This document shows, one piece after another, positions 8,910 to 17,530 of a DNA stretch of 64,000 nucleotides (position 1 is the first letter of the stretch; the number at the start of each line of letters is the position of its first letter). The stretch is from an uncultured Cohaesibacter sp. Its GTDB lineage: Bacteria; Pseudomonadota; Alphaproteobacteria; Rhizobiales; Cohaesibacteraceae. A program made the translations under genes and the position numbers. The stretch spans positions 3,904,501-3,968,500 of the forward strand of contig NZ_OY782507.1 of the NCBI RefSeq assembly GCF_963677725.1. Direction: 5' to 3'. The notes under the pieces were generated by a model. That model did no database searches, was not told the DNA's origin, and worked only from the letters and a program-made list of their open reading frames with translations.

Positions 8910-9812
8910 TTGGCCAGAGCCCGAATTGACGGACGTGAAATAGCTGGCGAGGAAATCGACGCACAGACGCACCTTGGTGGCCACATGGCGGCTGTGGGGG
9001 TAGAGAGCATAGAGATTGTGCTCTGAAGGGCGCAGATGGGTCAACAAAGGCACGAGGGTGCCAGCCTTGATATCATCCTCGACGACAAAGGACGGGGCAC
9101 AGCCTATGCCAAGACCGCAAAGCGCCATTCTGCGGCAGGAATCGGCACTGTCGGTGACATATCGTCCTTTCACGCCGATAATGCTTGTTCCTTCGTCCGT
9201 TTCGAACTGCCAATTGTTGCGACTGCGATGATTGATGTCGATGATACATTGATGATTGCGCAAATCATCCGGGCTTTGCGGCGTGCCATGCGCTGCGAGA
9301 TAATCAGGCGCTGCAAAGACGCTCATGGAGATGGGGAGCAACTTGCGGGCAATCAGGCTTGAATCTTCGAGCTTGCCAATGCGAATGGCCATGTCATAGC
9401 CTTCATTGACGATGTTGACGAAGCGGTCGGTCAATTTGGTCTCAATGGAGATGCCCGGATGCTGTTTGAGGAAGGCCGCAAGAGCCTCTGTCAGCTGATC
9501 CTGACCGAATGAGACCGGTGCTGAAATGCGCAAATGCCCGACCGGGGTTGCCTGCCGGTCCCGGGTGACCTTTTCCAGCATGTCGAAATCGTTGATCAAC
9601 TGGGCGCATTCGGCGAAATAGTCCTGTCCCGCTTCCGTGAGCGCCATGGAGCGGGTGGTGCGGTTGAGTAACCGTACGCCCAGGCGCTCCTCCAGCTGAC
9701 CAACATATTTGCTGGCCAGAGCGGCTGACATATCAAGGCTTTCGGCTCCCTTGATGAAGGAGCCTTCATTGACCACGGCGCAAAAGGTGCGCATTCCCAA
9801 AAGCGTATCCAT
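8892..9812 (-). CDS. LysR family transcriptional regulator
   Basis: A 306-residue DNA-binding regulator. The winged helix-turn-helix covers residues 1-60 (TFCAVVNEGSFIKGAESLDMS, then RLGVRLLNRTTRSMALTEAG). The ligand-binding domain follows from about residue 90 (GHLRISAPVSFGQDQL, AIRIGKLEDSSLIARKL). I took the ATG at 9812 (MDTLLGMRTF), the family's usual start. It has no co-directed partner. The divergent cytochrome b561 gene starts 155 bases away, so control of the b561/yceI pair is possible but unproven. Confidence 0.88.
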   Translation of the reverse strand: MDTLLGMRTFCAVVNEGSFIKGAESLDMSAALASKYVGQLEERLGVRLLNRTTRSMALTEAGQDYFAECAQLINDFDMLEKVTRDRQATPVGHLRISAPVSFGQDQLTEALAAFLKQHPGISIETKLTDRFVNIVNEGYDMAIRIGKLEDSSLIARKLLPISMSVFAAPDYLAAHGTPQSPDDLRNHQCIIDINHRSRNNWQFETDEGTSIIGVKGRYVTDSADSCRRMALCGLGIGCAPSFVVEDDIKAGTLVPLLTHLRPSEHNLYALYPHSRHVATKVRLCVDFLASYFTSVNSGSGQQKSRA

Positions 9813-9966
9813 TTTATTATCAATACAACATTGATTATGAATTGCCAACTGCCGTGTTTAAGTCTCTGCTTGGTCACTCCATTTTATCTGAAATCAGCGA
9901 CTTCATGCAAAAGATAGCATGAATGAATGAAGAACGATGAGTTGTAGATCATGATTGGACAAGTAA

Positions 9967-10506
9967 ATGACGGTAAAGAATAGCGATCATGCGTATGGAT
10001 GGGTTTCCCGCCTGCTGCATTGGGGTATGGCTTTGGCGATATTCGCAATGTTTGGACTGGGAATCTGGATGCGCAGTCTTGACTATTACAGCCCTTATTA
10101 CCGGTCTGCTCCGGACTTGCACAAGTCTGTAGGGCTGATTTTGCTCGCTCTTCTTGTGGCCCGGTTTGTCTGGCGTCTGGTAAACAAGGTGCCGTCGGAT
10201 GATCATCTCAGCCGTTGGGAACGCCTTGGCTCGCATGTTGTGCATTTGGCTTTCTACGGCTTGCTGCTTGCACTCATGGTGTCTGGCTATTTCATCTCCA
10301 CTGCCGACGGGCGGGGCATCGCCATTTTCGGTCTGGTTGAGGTGCCCTCTATCGTGCAGCAGCGCGGTATGGAGGAGATCGCCGGCACCATCCATGAATG
10401 GCTTGCCTGGAGTGTGATGGGGCTTGCCGCCTTTCATGCAGTCGCTGCCCTCAAACACCACTATCTGGACAAGGACGTCACCCTGAAGCGGATGCTTCGC
10501 GGCTAG
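9967..10506 (+). CDS. Cytochrome b561 family protein
   Basis: A 179-residue four-helix di-haem membrane protein thought to move electrons between the quinone pool and the periplasm. Likely haem-ligand histidines lie in the four helices: RLLHWGMALAIF, APDLHKSVGLILL, VVHLAFYGLLLALM and the last pair, HEWLAWSVMGLAAFHAVAALKHHY. It is followed 77 bases later by a YceI protein, a common pairing in which YceI-type lipocalin folds bind isoprenoid quinones. The electron donor and acceptor are not evident from the sequence. It is too far from msrP (45 kb) to be taken as its partner. Confidence 0.87.
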   Translation: MTVKNSDHAYGWVSRLLHWGMALAIFAMFGLGIWMRSLDYYSPYYRSAPDLHKSVGLILLALLVARFVWRLVNKVPSDDHLSRWERLGSHVVHLAFYGLLLALMVSGYFISTADGRGIAIFGLVEVPSIVQQRGMEEIAGTIHEWLAWSVMGLAAFHAVAALKHHYLDKDVTLKRMLRG

Positions 10507-10583
10507 TCCATTCACTCCACTTTCAATCCACCTCCCAAGACAGAACGCCCCCTATACAGGGCATTTGAAAAGGACTCTCCCCC

Positions 10584-11156
10584 ATGTATATGAAAACCTT
10601 CCGTACCTTCGCAGTTGCCGGTGCTTTTGCCGCCATTGCTGCTGTGCCTGCCTTTGCTGCCGACTATGTGATCGACACCCAGGGTGCGCACGCATCCATC
10701 GAATTTGAGGCATCCCATTTGGGCATCTCCTACACGACCGGTCGCTTCAATGAATTTTCTGGCGGCTTCAGCTATGATAAGGATGCTCTGAAAGACTCCA
10801 AAGTGTCCGTAGAAATCAACACAGATAGCGTTGATACCAATCATGCGGAACGTGACAAGCATTTGCGAACCGCTGATTTTCTGGAAGTCGACAAGTATCC
10901 AACCGCAACTTTCGTGTCCACCGGCGTTGAGCTGACCGGTGACAAGACTGCGAAAATTACCGGCGACCTCACTCTGCGCGGCGTCACGAAGCCGGTCGTG
11001 ATCGATGCTGAATTTGTCGGCGAAGGCAAGGATCCTTGGGGCGGCTACCGGGCTGGTTTCAAAGGCACCACCGAGATCGCCATGAAAGATTATGGCTTCA
11101 AGATGGACTTCGGCACCATCGCCCTGACGCTGAATGTTGAAGGCGTTCGCCAGTAA
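10584..11156 (+). CDS. YceI family periplasmic protein
   Basis: A 190-residue exported protein with a signal peptide (hydrophobic residues 8-24, cleavage after AFA) and a YceI domain. Family features are [20 protein letters not shown] at the start of the barrel, [25 protein letters not shown], and [12 protein letters not shown]. YceI proteins are lipocalin-like barrels that bind long isoprenoid chains. The gene follows cytochrome b561, which suggests a shared role in periplasmic quinone or redox chemistry. A bidirectional terminator separates it from ychF. Confidence 0.93.
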   Translation: MYMKTFRTFAVAGAFAAIAAVPAFAADYVIDTQGAHASIEFEASHLGISYTTGRFNEFSGGFSYDKDALKDSKVSVEINTDSVDTNHAERDKHLRTADFLEVDKYPTATFVSTGVELTGDKTAKITGDLTLRGVTKPVVIDAEFVGEGKDPWGGYRAGFKGTTEIAMKDYGFKMDFGTIALTLNVEGVRQ

Positions 11157-11186
11157 GTCGCGCTTCCTTGGAAGAAACAAGACAAT

Positions 11187-11226
11187 AAAAAACCCGGTCT
11201 GGCATGATCCAGGCCGGGTTTTTTAT
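11187..11226. terminator. Bidirectional terminator between yceI and ychF
   Basis: A 12-pair stem (11191-11202 with 11209-11220) has a six-base loop, T residues on the right and an A-rich left flank. It serves two converging genes. Confidence 0.9.
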
Positions 11227-11242
11227 TTGATATTTGCCCGAC

Positions 11243-12343
11243 CTACGTGTTGAATTTGAAGAGCATGACGTCGCCGTCCTGCACCACATATTCCTTGCCT
11301 TCGTCGCGGGCTTTCCCTGCTTCCTTGGCGGCGGTTTCGCCACCCAAAGAGACATAATCATCATAAGCGATAGTCTGGGCGCGAATGAAGCCGCGCTCGA
11401 AATCGGTATGGATGACACCAGCAGCTTGAGGGGCACGGGAGCCTTTTGTTACCGTCCATGCACGGGTTTCTTTCGGGCCTGCGGTGAAATAGGTGATCAG
11501 GTGCAACAAGTCATAGCCAGCGCGGATCATCCGATCAAGGCCCGGTTCTTCCAGCCCGAGGGTCTCAAGGAATTCTTCCTGCTCCTCGGTGTCCAGCTGG
11601 GAAATCTCCGCTTCAATGGCAGCGGAAATCACCACGGCGCCATTTCCCTGGCTGGCTGCCATATCTTCAACTGCCTTGGAGAAGTTATTGCCGGTGGCAG
11701 CGCTTTCTTCGTCAACGTTGCAGACATAAAGCACCGGTTTGGTGGTCAGCAGGTTGAGGGCCTTGACGGCCTTGCGTTCGTCTTCGTCGGCTGTGTCGAG
11801 CATGCGGGCTGGTTTGCCGTCATGCAGCAGCTCCAGAATGCGGTCCATCAGGCCAACTTGAATCTTGGCTTCCTTGTCGCCGGTCTGGCCGCGCTTGCGC
11901 AGGTTGGCGACACGACGCTCAAGGCTCTCCATGTCGGAGATCATCAGCTCGGTTTCCACCGTGTCGGCATCAGTGACCGGATCAATCTTGCCTTCGACAT
12001 GTGTGATGTCTTCATCTTCAAAACAGCGCAACACATGGACAATGGCGTCCACCTCGCGGATGTTGGCGAGAAACTGGTTGCCAAGGCCTTCGCCCTTCGA
12101 GGCGCCACGCACCAGACCGGCAATGTCAACGAAGGTGAGGCGGGTCGGGATAATTTCCTTCGATCCAGCCACCTTGGCAATCGCCTCCATGCGGGAATCC
12201 GGCACGGCCACATCACCGGTGTTCGGTTCGATGGTGCAGAATGGATAGTTGGCGGCCTGAGCGGCTGCCGTTTTGGTCAGTGCGTTGAACAGGGTGGATT
12301 TGCCGACGTTGGGCAGGCCGACAATGCCGCATTTGAAACCCAT
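11243..12343 (-). CDS. ychF: Redox-regulated ATPase/GTPase YchF (OLA1 family)
   Basis: A 366-residue Obg-superfamily P-loop protein that binds ribosomes and in studied bacteria prefers ATP. Motifs are G1 GLPNVGKST at residues 8-16, G3 DIAGLVRGASKGEGLGN, and the altered G4 NVDE (in YVCNVDEES) in place of NKxD. The C-terminal TGS domain includes TAWTVTKGS-like and HTDFERGFIRAQ segments. Its ATG lies one base after the pth stop, so the two are translated from one message. It ends the rplY-pth-ychF unit; all three products work around the ribosome or tRNA. Confidence 0.95.
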   Translation of the reverse strand: MGFKCGIVGLPNVGKSTLFNALTKTAAAQAANYPFCTIEPNTGDVAVPDSRMEAIAKVAGSKEIIPTRLTFVDIAGLVRGASKGEGLGNQFLANIREVDAIVHVLRCFEDEDITHVEGKIDPVTDADTVETELMISDMESLERRVANLRKRGQTGDKEAKIQVGLMDRILELLHDGKPARMLDTADEDERKAVKALNLLTTKPVLYVCNVDEESAATGNNFSKAVEDMAASQGNGAVVISAAIEAEISQLDTEEQEEFLETLGLEEPGLDRMIRAGYDLLHLITYFTAGPKETRAWTVTKGSRAPQAAGVIHTDFERGFIRAQTIAYDDYVSLGGETAAKEAGKARDEGKEYVVQDGDVMLFKFNT

Positions 12344-12344
12344 G

Positions 12345-13073
12345 CTAGTTATCCTTCTTGGCCGACATAAGCTTCTTGAGAGCTTCGGTCATTGCGTTTT
12401 TGGGGGCTGCGTCAGATTTGCCTGTTGGCGTCGCGCCCTTGTCTGAATTGTTTGATTGGCTTTGCTCGGTTTTCTTCTCCGTGCGCGCCTTTTTGTGGCC
12501 ATTGACGGGCGGGTTCAGGGTGTGGCTGAAATCCGTCATGAAGCGACCGAGATCTCCGGCCAAGAGGCTTGGCGCGGTTTTGGCGAGGGCATCAATCAGC
12601 GGCTCAAGCCAGTCTCGGTCGGCCTTGGCAAAGTCGCCCAAGACCCATTGGGTGACCCGGTCGCGACCCGGATGGCCAATGCCCAGCCGCACCCGGTGAA
12701 AGTCGTTGCCGATATGTGCGCCGGTGGAGCGAAGACCATTATGTCCGGCAACGCCACCGCCAAGCTTGGCCTTGACCTTGCCGGGCGCAAGGTCAAGCTC
12801 GTCATGATAGACAAACACATCCTGCGGCTCGATCTTGTAGAAGCGACAGGCTTCTGCCACGGCGCGACCGGATTCATTCATATAGGTGGAGGGCTTGAGC
12901 AAAAGGGCTTTGTGGCGGCCGATTTGGCCTTCGCACACTTCGCCCTGAAATTTGCGCCGCCAAGGGGAAAAATTATGCTGGCGAGCAATTTCGTCCACTG
13001 CCAGAAAACCGATATTGTGGCGGTTGGACGCATATTTGGGTCCGGGGTTACCAAGTCCGACAAGCAGATACAT
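12345..13073 (-). CDS. pth: Peptidyl-tRNA hydrolase
   Basis: Releases tRNA from peptidyl-tRNAs dropped by stalled ribosomes. The 242-residue protein has [17 protein letters not shown] with the catalytic His19 and Asn9. It also has YMNESG, the HDELDL aspartate, and the [11 protein letters not shown] loop. The catalytic domain ends near residue 190; a charged Lys/Glu/Ser-rich tail of about 50 residues follows, longer than in E. coli. GGGAGGATATTCC precedes the ATG. It lies 51 bases after rplY, with a hairpin in the gap, and touches ychF. Confidence 0.96.
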   Translation of the reverse strand: MYLLVGLGNPGPKYASNRHNIGFLAVDEIARQHNFSPWRRKFQGEVCEGQIGRHKALLLKPSTYMNESGRAVAEACRFYKIEPQDVFVYHDELDLAPGKVKAKLGGGVAGHNGLRSTGAHIGNDFHRVRLGIGHPGRDRVTQWVLGDFAKADRDWLEPLIDALAKTAPSLLAGDLGRFMTDFSHTLNPPVNGHKKARTEKKTEQSQSNNSDKGATPTGKSDAAPKNAMTEALKKLMSAKKDN

Positions 13074-13102
13074 GGAATATCCTCCCGAACCCTGATCTCG
13101 TC

Positions 13103-13123
13103 AGGTTCTGTTAGGCAGAACCT
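13103..13123 (-). other. Intercistronic hairpin between rplY and pth
   Basis: AGGTTCTG and CAGAACCT form a perfect eight-pair stem with a five-base loop directly after the rplY stop codon. There is no T tract, so it is more likely an mRNA processing or stability element than a terminator. Confidence 0.5.
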
Positions 13124-13124
13124 A

Positions 13125-13736
13125 TTATTCAGCTTCCGCTTCGTCTTCTTCGCTTTCTTCAGCTTCATTGAAGCCAGCAGGAGCAGCGATGGTGACGATG
13201 GTGAAGTCGCGGTCGGTGATGGTTGGGGTCACACCATCCGGCAGATCAATTGCGGAGATGTGAATGGAATCACCGATGTCAGCGTCTTTCAGATCAATGA
13301 CGAAGGATTCCGGGATCTCGGTTGCCGGGCATTCGACTTCCACTTCACGGCGCACAATGTTCAGAGCACCACCACGCTTGAGGCCAGGGCAGGTCTCTTC
13401 GTTGATGAATGTTACATGCACACCAACAGTGATTCTGGTGCTGCGGGAAACGCGCAGGAAATCAACATGGATCGGGAAGTCGCGAACAACGTCGAGTTGG
13501 TAGTCGCGAGGGATCACGCGGATTTTCTCGCCATCAACATCAACACTAAGGATGTGGGTGAGGAAACCGCCCTTTCTGATCTGCAGTTCCGTTTCCTTGT
13601 AAGGAATGGAAATGGAGATAGGGTCTTTTTTGTCACCATAGATGACAGCTGGTACGCGGCCTTCGCGACGCAATGCACGAGCGGCCCCCTTACCGGCCCG
13701 ATCACGGCGTTCTGCCTTGAATTCAAAGTCAGCCAT
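13125..13736 (-). CDS. rplY: 50S ribosomal protein L25/Ctc (long form)
   Basis: Binds 5S rRNA in the large ribosomal subunit. At 203 residues it is the long CTC form. The 5S-binding L25 domain covers residues 1-90 (RRDRAGKGAARALRREGRVPAVIYG, PIHVDFLRVS), and the TL5 beta domain runs from 95 to about 185 (PGLKRGGALNIVRREVEVECPA). An acidic tail (EEDEAEAE) ends the protein. AGGAGC precedes the ATG. It is the first gene of rplY-pth-ychF and is preceded by its own promoter, a leader and a hairpin terminator, which suggests attenuation. Confidence 0.95.
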   Translation of the reverse strand: MADFEFKAERRDRAGKGAARALRREGRVPAVIYGDKKDPISISIPYKETELQIRKGGFLTHILSVDVDGEKIRVIPRDYQLDVVRDFPIHVDFLRVSRSTRITVGVHVTFINEETCPGLKRGGALNIVRREVEVECPATEIPESFVIDLKDADIGDSIHISAIDLPDGVTPTITDRDFTIVTIAAPAGFNEAEESEEDEAEAE

Positions 13737-13757
13737 TAGAATGCTCCTGAATAATAG

Positions 13758-13779
13758 AAAAAAGGCCGATCAATCGGCC
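13758..13779 (-). terminator. Intrinsic terminator inside the rplY leader (candidate attenuator)
   Basis: On the minus strand GGCCGAT and ATCGGCC (13764-13770, 13773-13779) form a tight stem followed by six T residues. It lies only 21 bases before the rplY ATG, downstream of the promoter, so transcripts must read through it to express rplY. Confidence 0.65.
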
Positions 13780-13821
13780 CATTGCTGCAACTCCTCCAAG
13801 GGTGTAGAGGCAGCTGGAGGG

Positions 13822-13850
13822 CTTATAGGGCAAGAATGCCAAGATGGCAA
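13822..13850 (-). promoter_or_regulatory. Sigma-70-type promoter for rplY-pth-ychF
   Basis: On the minus strand, TTGCCA at 13850-13845 and TATAAG at 13827-13822 are separated by exactly 17 bases. Transcription would begin near 13815, giving a leader of about 79 bases that contains the terminator hairpin. Confidence 0.55.
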
Positions 13851-14140
13851 GCAGGCAAAGCGCACAAAGGTGCGGTTTTTTGGCGGGGATGTCTGGTTGG
13901 CGGACTTTTCGGACATTGGCTGCAGTGCGATGCAGTGACTTTGCCAAAACCAATTCCAACCGACCGTCATTTCAGTTAGCTTCGCCATCTTGAAGCCATC
14001 GAGGTCCTTTACTACTAATGCCACCTGTGATGGCGCTACTAATGTCTTTAAGTGTATTGAGCTGTACTATGCGTTCTAGATCACTATTCCTCGCCGCCAA
14101 GGTATCGGACATGACAATCTCCCAAGAATTTAGGCTCAGA

Positions 14141-14905
14141 ATGAAAGTGCTCTATTATTGCATATTAGTCATTTGCCTCCAATTTATTCAACTTAAAGAT
14201 GTTCGCGCAAAAGGGGTATTCACCGAATGTTCGATTCTTCGGAATGCTGATTTTCGGAGAAATTTTGTTTATATCGCCAACACAGAAGATATGTGTCAGG
14301 ATTTAAAACTGTGCAGTGCTCCTCAAAAATGGAAGAGGGACATAAGAGTCAAAATTATAGATACAGATTCAGGGGCCTCGCACATGGAAACAAAAAAATA
14401 TATAGATTATTTCGGAAGAATATTTTTAAAAGAATCTGGAATAAATACATATATTTTGAACCAGCAAGCCACTGATGCAAACGTTTTAATAATATTTCTA
14501 AATGATGAAGACATTGATTCTCTCGAAAAAAATCCTGGAATAATTGATTGGGAACAATTTAAAAAGGTTAATCTATACGGATACAATATAAATAAATGCT
14601 CACTTCAAGCTTTTGTATCTGAAACTGAGATTGCGCTATCGCTTATATTTGTTCCAAAATCTATTGTTGGTATAAATCTTAAAAAATGCGTTTTAGAGGA
14701 AATATATAATTCCACCGGACTATTCTCAGATCATGTTGGGTCTGCTTCTGTTTTTGATAAATATTTCAGAGAAAACACTGAGGACGTATTTTATACAAAG
14801 GAAATGAGACTTATGCTAAAGTTATATTATAAACTAAAGGTAATTTCCCCTACTTCTCTAGAAAATTATTATCAACAGTATTGCACACGCATTACGGGAG
14901 GATGA
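14141..14905 (+). CDS. Secreted DUF2927-like protein in an AT-rich insert
   Basis: A 254-residue protein with a signal peptide (hydrophobic residues 3-18, cleavage after VRA). The pattern agrees with DUF2927: WKRDIRVKIIDT, then DANVLIIFLND, a middle Cys, IALSLIFVP and CVLEEIYNSTGLFSD. A serine/phenylalanine step, MRLMLKLYYKLK and a final Cys follow. Function of the family is unknown. The coding sequence is far richer in A and T than any neighbour and uses codons such as ATA and AAA freely, which points to horizontal acquisition. It separates rplY from prs. An ATG at 14111 is an alternative start; 14141 gives the cleaner signal peptide. Similarity is judged by eye. Confidence 0.68.
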   Translation: MKVLYYCILVICLQFIQLKDVRAKGVFTECSILRNADFRRNFVYIANTEDMCQDLKLCSAPQKWKRDIRVKIIDTDSGASHMETKKYIDYFGRIFLKESGINTYILNQQATDANVLIIFLNDEDIDSLEKNPGIIDWEQFKKVNLYGYNINKCSLQAFVSETEIALSLIFVPKSIVGINLKKCVLEEIYNSTGLFSDHVGSASVFDKYFRENTEDVFYTKEMRLMLKLYYKLKVISPTSLENYYQQYCTRITGG

Positions 14906-15157
14906 TGCTGAAATGTGATTTTGTAAAATGCATAGATTTTTAGAAGATGCAATCTTTGATGGTTTTTCAATCTTTCCGCTTTACCCCACATAATTGCCCC
15001 AAGGGTTTTGAACCCCATTTTGCGCATAAATCGGTCACTTTGTGATGGATTTATATCCGAGGTGATAGCCGGACGCTGCATATTGCGTCAACTAATGGTC
15101 CCTCATTTCGAATGACCATCTTGAGTTCCAAGCGGTTGTCGGATCTTGGTGATCATT
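14906..15157. other. AT-rich intergenic tail of the insert
   Basis: About 250 bases after the DUF2927-like gene show no convincing gene or RNA structure. Base composition drifts back to the genome norm towards 15100, consistent with the right edge of an acquired segment. No direct repeats or integrase remnants are seen at the borders. Confidence 0.4.
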
Positions 15158-15192
15158 ACACAAAAGCCCGGTCGGTGACCGGGCTTTTGTGT
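15158..15192. terminator. Bidirectional terminator downstream of prs
   Basis: GCCCGGTC and GACCGGGC pair around a three-base loop, with AAAA on the left and TTTT on the right; the stem extends to about 16 pairs. It separates prs (minus) from the plus-strand insert. Confidence 0.88.
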
Positions 15193-15296
15193 GTTCTGGC
15201 TCTCGGCGTTACCTTTGGAGATGCCTGTCGCTGAGAGGTTTCTTATGTGCTGCACCACAGGAGTGCTTTGCAGGGCAAAGCGCTTGTGCCAGGTCC

Positions 15297-16229
15297 TTAA
15301 TCAAACAGGCTTGAGACCGATTGTTCGTTGGCGGTGCGCGAAATGGCTTCGCCGAGCAGATTGGCAACACTCAAGACCCGGATATTGTGGGCATTGAGGA
15401 TGGCTTCGGTCGGCTCGATGGAATCGGTGATCACCAATTCGCGCAGCTTGGAGGCGGTGATGCGGGCAACCGCGCCGCCGGACAGCACGCCGTGGGTGAT
15501 GTAAGCGGTGACCGATTCTGCGCCTTTGGCGATCAGGGCTTCTGCAGCATTGCACAGGGTGCCGCCGGAATCGATGATGTCGTCAAACAGGATGCAGTTG
15601 CGGCCGGAGACATCGCCAATGATGTTCATCACTTCGGATTCGCCTGCGCGCTCGCGGCGCTTGTCAACGATGGACAAAGGAGCGCCAATGCGTTTTGCCA
15701 ATGCGCGGGCACGGACAACACCGCCGACATCTGGAGACACCACCATGACATTTTCGACTTCGTTGCGTTCCATAATGTCACGGGACAGAACGGGTGCTGC
15801 GTAGAGGTTGTCGGTTGGAATGTCGAAGAAGCCCTGAATCTGTGCTGCGTGGAGATCGAGGGTCAGAACGCGGTCGGCCCCGGCATGGGAGATCAGGTTG
15901 GAAACCAGTTTGGCAGAAATCGGCGTGCGGGGGCCGGGTTTACGATCCTGTCGCGCATAGCCGAAATAAGGAATGACGGCCGTGATGCGGCGGGCAGAAG
16001 CGCGGCGCAATGCGTCAATGAGGATCAGAAGTTCCATCAGGTGATCATTGGCCGGGTAAGAGGTTGGCTGCACAACGAACACATCCTCACCACGCACATT
16101 TTCGTGGATTTCAACGAAAATTTCCTGATCCGCAAAGCGTCGGACGGAAACGTCGCTGGGTTCGATGCCGAGATAATTGGCGATGCGTTTGGTGAGGGTG
16201 AGATTGGAATTGCCGGAGAGAAGTTTCAT
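15297..16229 (-). CDS. prs: Ribose-phosphate pyrophosphokinase
   Basis: Makes PRPP from ribose-5-phosphate and ATP for nucleotide, histidine and NAD synthesis. The 310-residue protein shows [16 protein letters not shown], the ATP site [15 protein letters not shown], the [14 protein letters not shown] motif and the PRPP loop [11 protein letters not shown]. The ATG at 16229 starts MKLLSGNSN, standard for the family; an earlier in-frame ATG at 16394 adds 55 unconserved residues. It is transcribed alone. PRPP links it to apt and carB in this window. Confidence 0.96.
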   Translation of the reverse strand: MKLLSGNSNLTLTKRIANYLGIEPSDVSVRRFADQEIFVEIHENVRGEDVFVVQPTSYPANDHLMELLILIDALRRASARRITAVIPYFGYARQDRKPGPRTPISAKLVSNLISHAGADRVLTLDLHAAQIQGFFDIPTDNLYAAPVLSRDIMERNEVENVMVVSPDVGGVVRARALAKRIGAPLSIVDKRRERAGESEVMNIIGDVSGRNCILFDDIIDSGGTLCNAAEALIAKGAESVTAYITHGVLSGGAVARITASKLRELVITDSIEPTEAILNAHNIRVLSVANLLGEAISRTANEQSVSSLFD

Positions 16230-16621
16230 GAACCCTGTGCCCTGTCGATTCGATGAGATGGGAGCCGCTGGTTGGGGGATGGCTCCGATGCGCCCTGTGA
16301 CAGAGGCGTTGTAAGCATGGAAGCCTGTGAATGTAAAGTTTCCGTGACGGCGTTGCGCCAATTTTACGCCTAAAAACACACAGGCTGGGCGCATGTTTTG
16401 GGTGCACCGTTGAGAAAGGATGAAAAATGCACCCTTTGGCTGGTTGGGCGATCGGCTGCGCTATCTAACGCTGTGCATTGGTTGTTCTTGCCAGAATCGA
16501 GCCGGTCAGGAGATTCGCTTGCCTTGAGGTTTCTTCTCTTCAAGAAGCAACAAGAGAAGGAACCTCGAAGGGTGCAATCGTGTCAGATCATCACCTTAAC
16601 TGGGAAATCCAGAGATTGGCC
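16230..16621. other. Intergenic region between prs and the lipoprotein gene
   Basis: About 390 bases without a gene, presumably containing the prs promoter. A GGGTGCA/TGCACCC inverted repeat with a 21-base loop lies near 16400-16430, and a long hairpin is at 16526. No tRNA fold was recognised. Confidence 0.4.
16526..16566. other. Fifteen-pair hairpin without a T tract
   Basis: The segment 16526-16540 pairs with 16552-16566 across all 15 positions (one G-T pair) around an 11-base loop. It lies about 55 bases after the lipoprotein stop on the minus strand. It may stabilise that message or be part of a small RNA. Confidence 0.5.
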
Positions 16622-17260
16622 CTAGATAGAGGCGTGCCAGCTTTTCAGCTTGGCTGCGGTGTCGACCGCGACCTTGTCCAGAACCGGTCCCTTCACACTG
16701 TCCCATGGATCGGTGGAAACCATTGGGGTTTTTTGCGAGCCTGTGATGCGGTTGAGGCGCTTGCCCGACGCGTCGAAAATGTCCCAAACATAAGAGACCA
16801 CGCAATCATCGCCGGACTGGTTGGCGGTGAAGTAGCCCTTGATGCGGTGGGTTGCCGTTTTATCACTGCGCGCAACAACTGGCAGGGAATGCTGGGCAAC
16901 GCGCAAGCCGAGCGCGGTTGACAATTCACGTGCCACTGTTTTGGGGGCACCGACCATTGGCTCAAAGGTCAGGATGGCTTTGGAGGCCGGAGCCACATAA
17001 CGACTTGGGCGTTGCTCTGTCTGCATCTGGTTGGCCGGAGGCAGATCGGCGGTGCCGTCATCGTTGGCAGCCATTTGAGGCTGCTGTTGATCCATCTGGG
17101 TGTCGTCCGGTGGCTGAGTCTCGGTGATGGAGGGCGGGGAATCGTTGCCTATTGTGCCGGGAGGTGTCGGAGCTCCATTGCTGGAACAGGCTGCCAAAGA
17201 CAAGGATAACAGGGCAGCGAAGGCAAACTTGGTGATGAAACCGGACTGCACAATTTGCAT
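16622..17260 (-). CDS. Putative outer- or inner-membrane lipoprotein of unknown function
   Basis: A 212-residue protein with a lipoprotein signal: hydrophobic residues 12-23, then lipobox LAAC with the lipidated Cys25. A Pro/Gln/Asp-rich linker runs to about residue 85. The folded domain has SRYVAPASKAILTFEPMVGAP, KGYFTANQSGDDCVVSYVWDIFD and a C-terminal PVLDKVAVDTAAKLKSW. No enzymatic motif is recognised. GGAGAG precedes the ATG. Residue 26 is Ser, so sorting to the outer membrane is expected. It is not obviously in an operon: 270 bases separate it from the M24 gene upstream on the same strand. Confidence 0.75.
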   Translation of the reverse strand: MQIVQSGFITKFAFAALLSLSLAACSSNGAPTPPGTIGNDSPPSITETQPPDDTQMDQQQPQMAANDDGTADLPPANQMQTEQRPSRYVAPASKAILTFEPMVGAPKTVARELSTALGLRVAQHSLPVVARSDKTATHRIKGYFTANQSGDDCVVSYVWDIFDASGKRLNRITGSQKTPMVSTDPWDSVKGPVLDKVAVDTAAKLKSWHASI

Positions 17261-17530
17261 GATGTCACTCTCCGCAAGGACTTTTACTCAAATACACTGA
17301 AAGCCGATCTTGATGCCCCGCCTGAGCATCCACCCGGTCGGCCTTCTTTTTCATTGTAACCGGCTCGGGTTTTCCAATTCTTAACCTTATCAAATTTCCT
17401 GATCGCCGGTCGGCTCTTGCGCAAAAGATGCAATGACAAGCCGTTGCAATCAGACGCAGCAAAGCCTGTGTTGCGCCATAATCTGCAATCAACACTATCC
17501 GTGCGCAAAGTCTGTCTGTCCGGGTGCCAT

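Noticed and set aside
9967-10506. Cytochrome b561 as the missing MsrQ
   Set aside because: It matches the b561 family and pairs with yceI; it is 45 kb from msrP and lacks the MsrQ layout.
11234-12370. Plus-strand open frame of 378 codons opposite ychF
   Set aside because: It mirrors the ychF reading frame; ychF motifs are unambiguous.
12456-13739. Long plus-strand open frame of 427 codons opposite pth and rplY
   Set aside because: It is antisense to conserved genes and arises from the codon bias of the minus strand.
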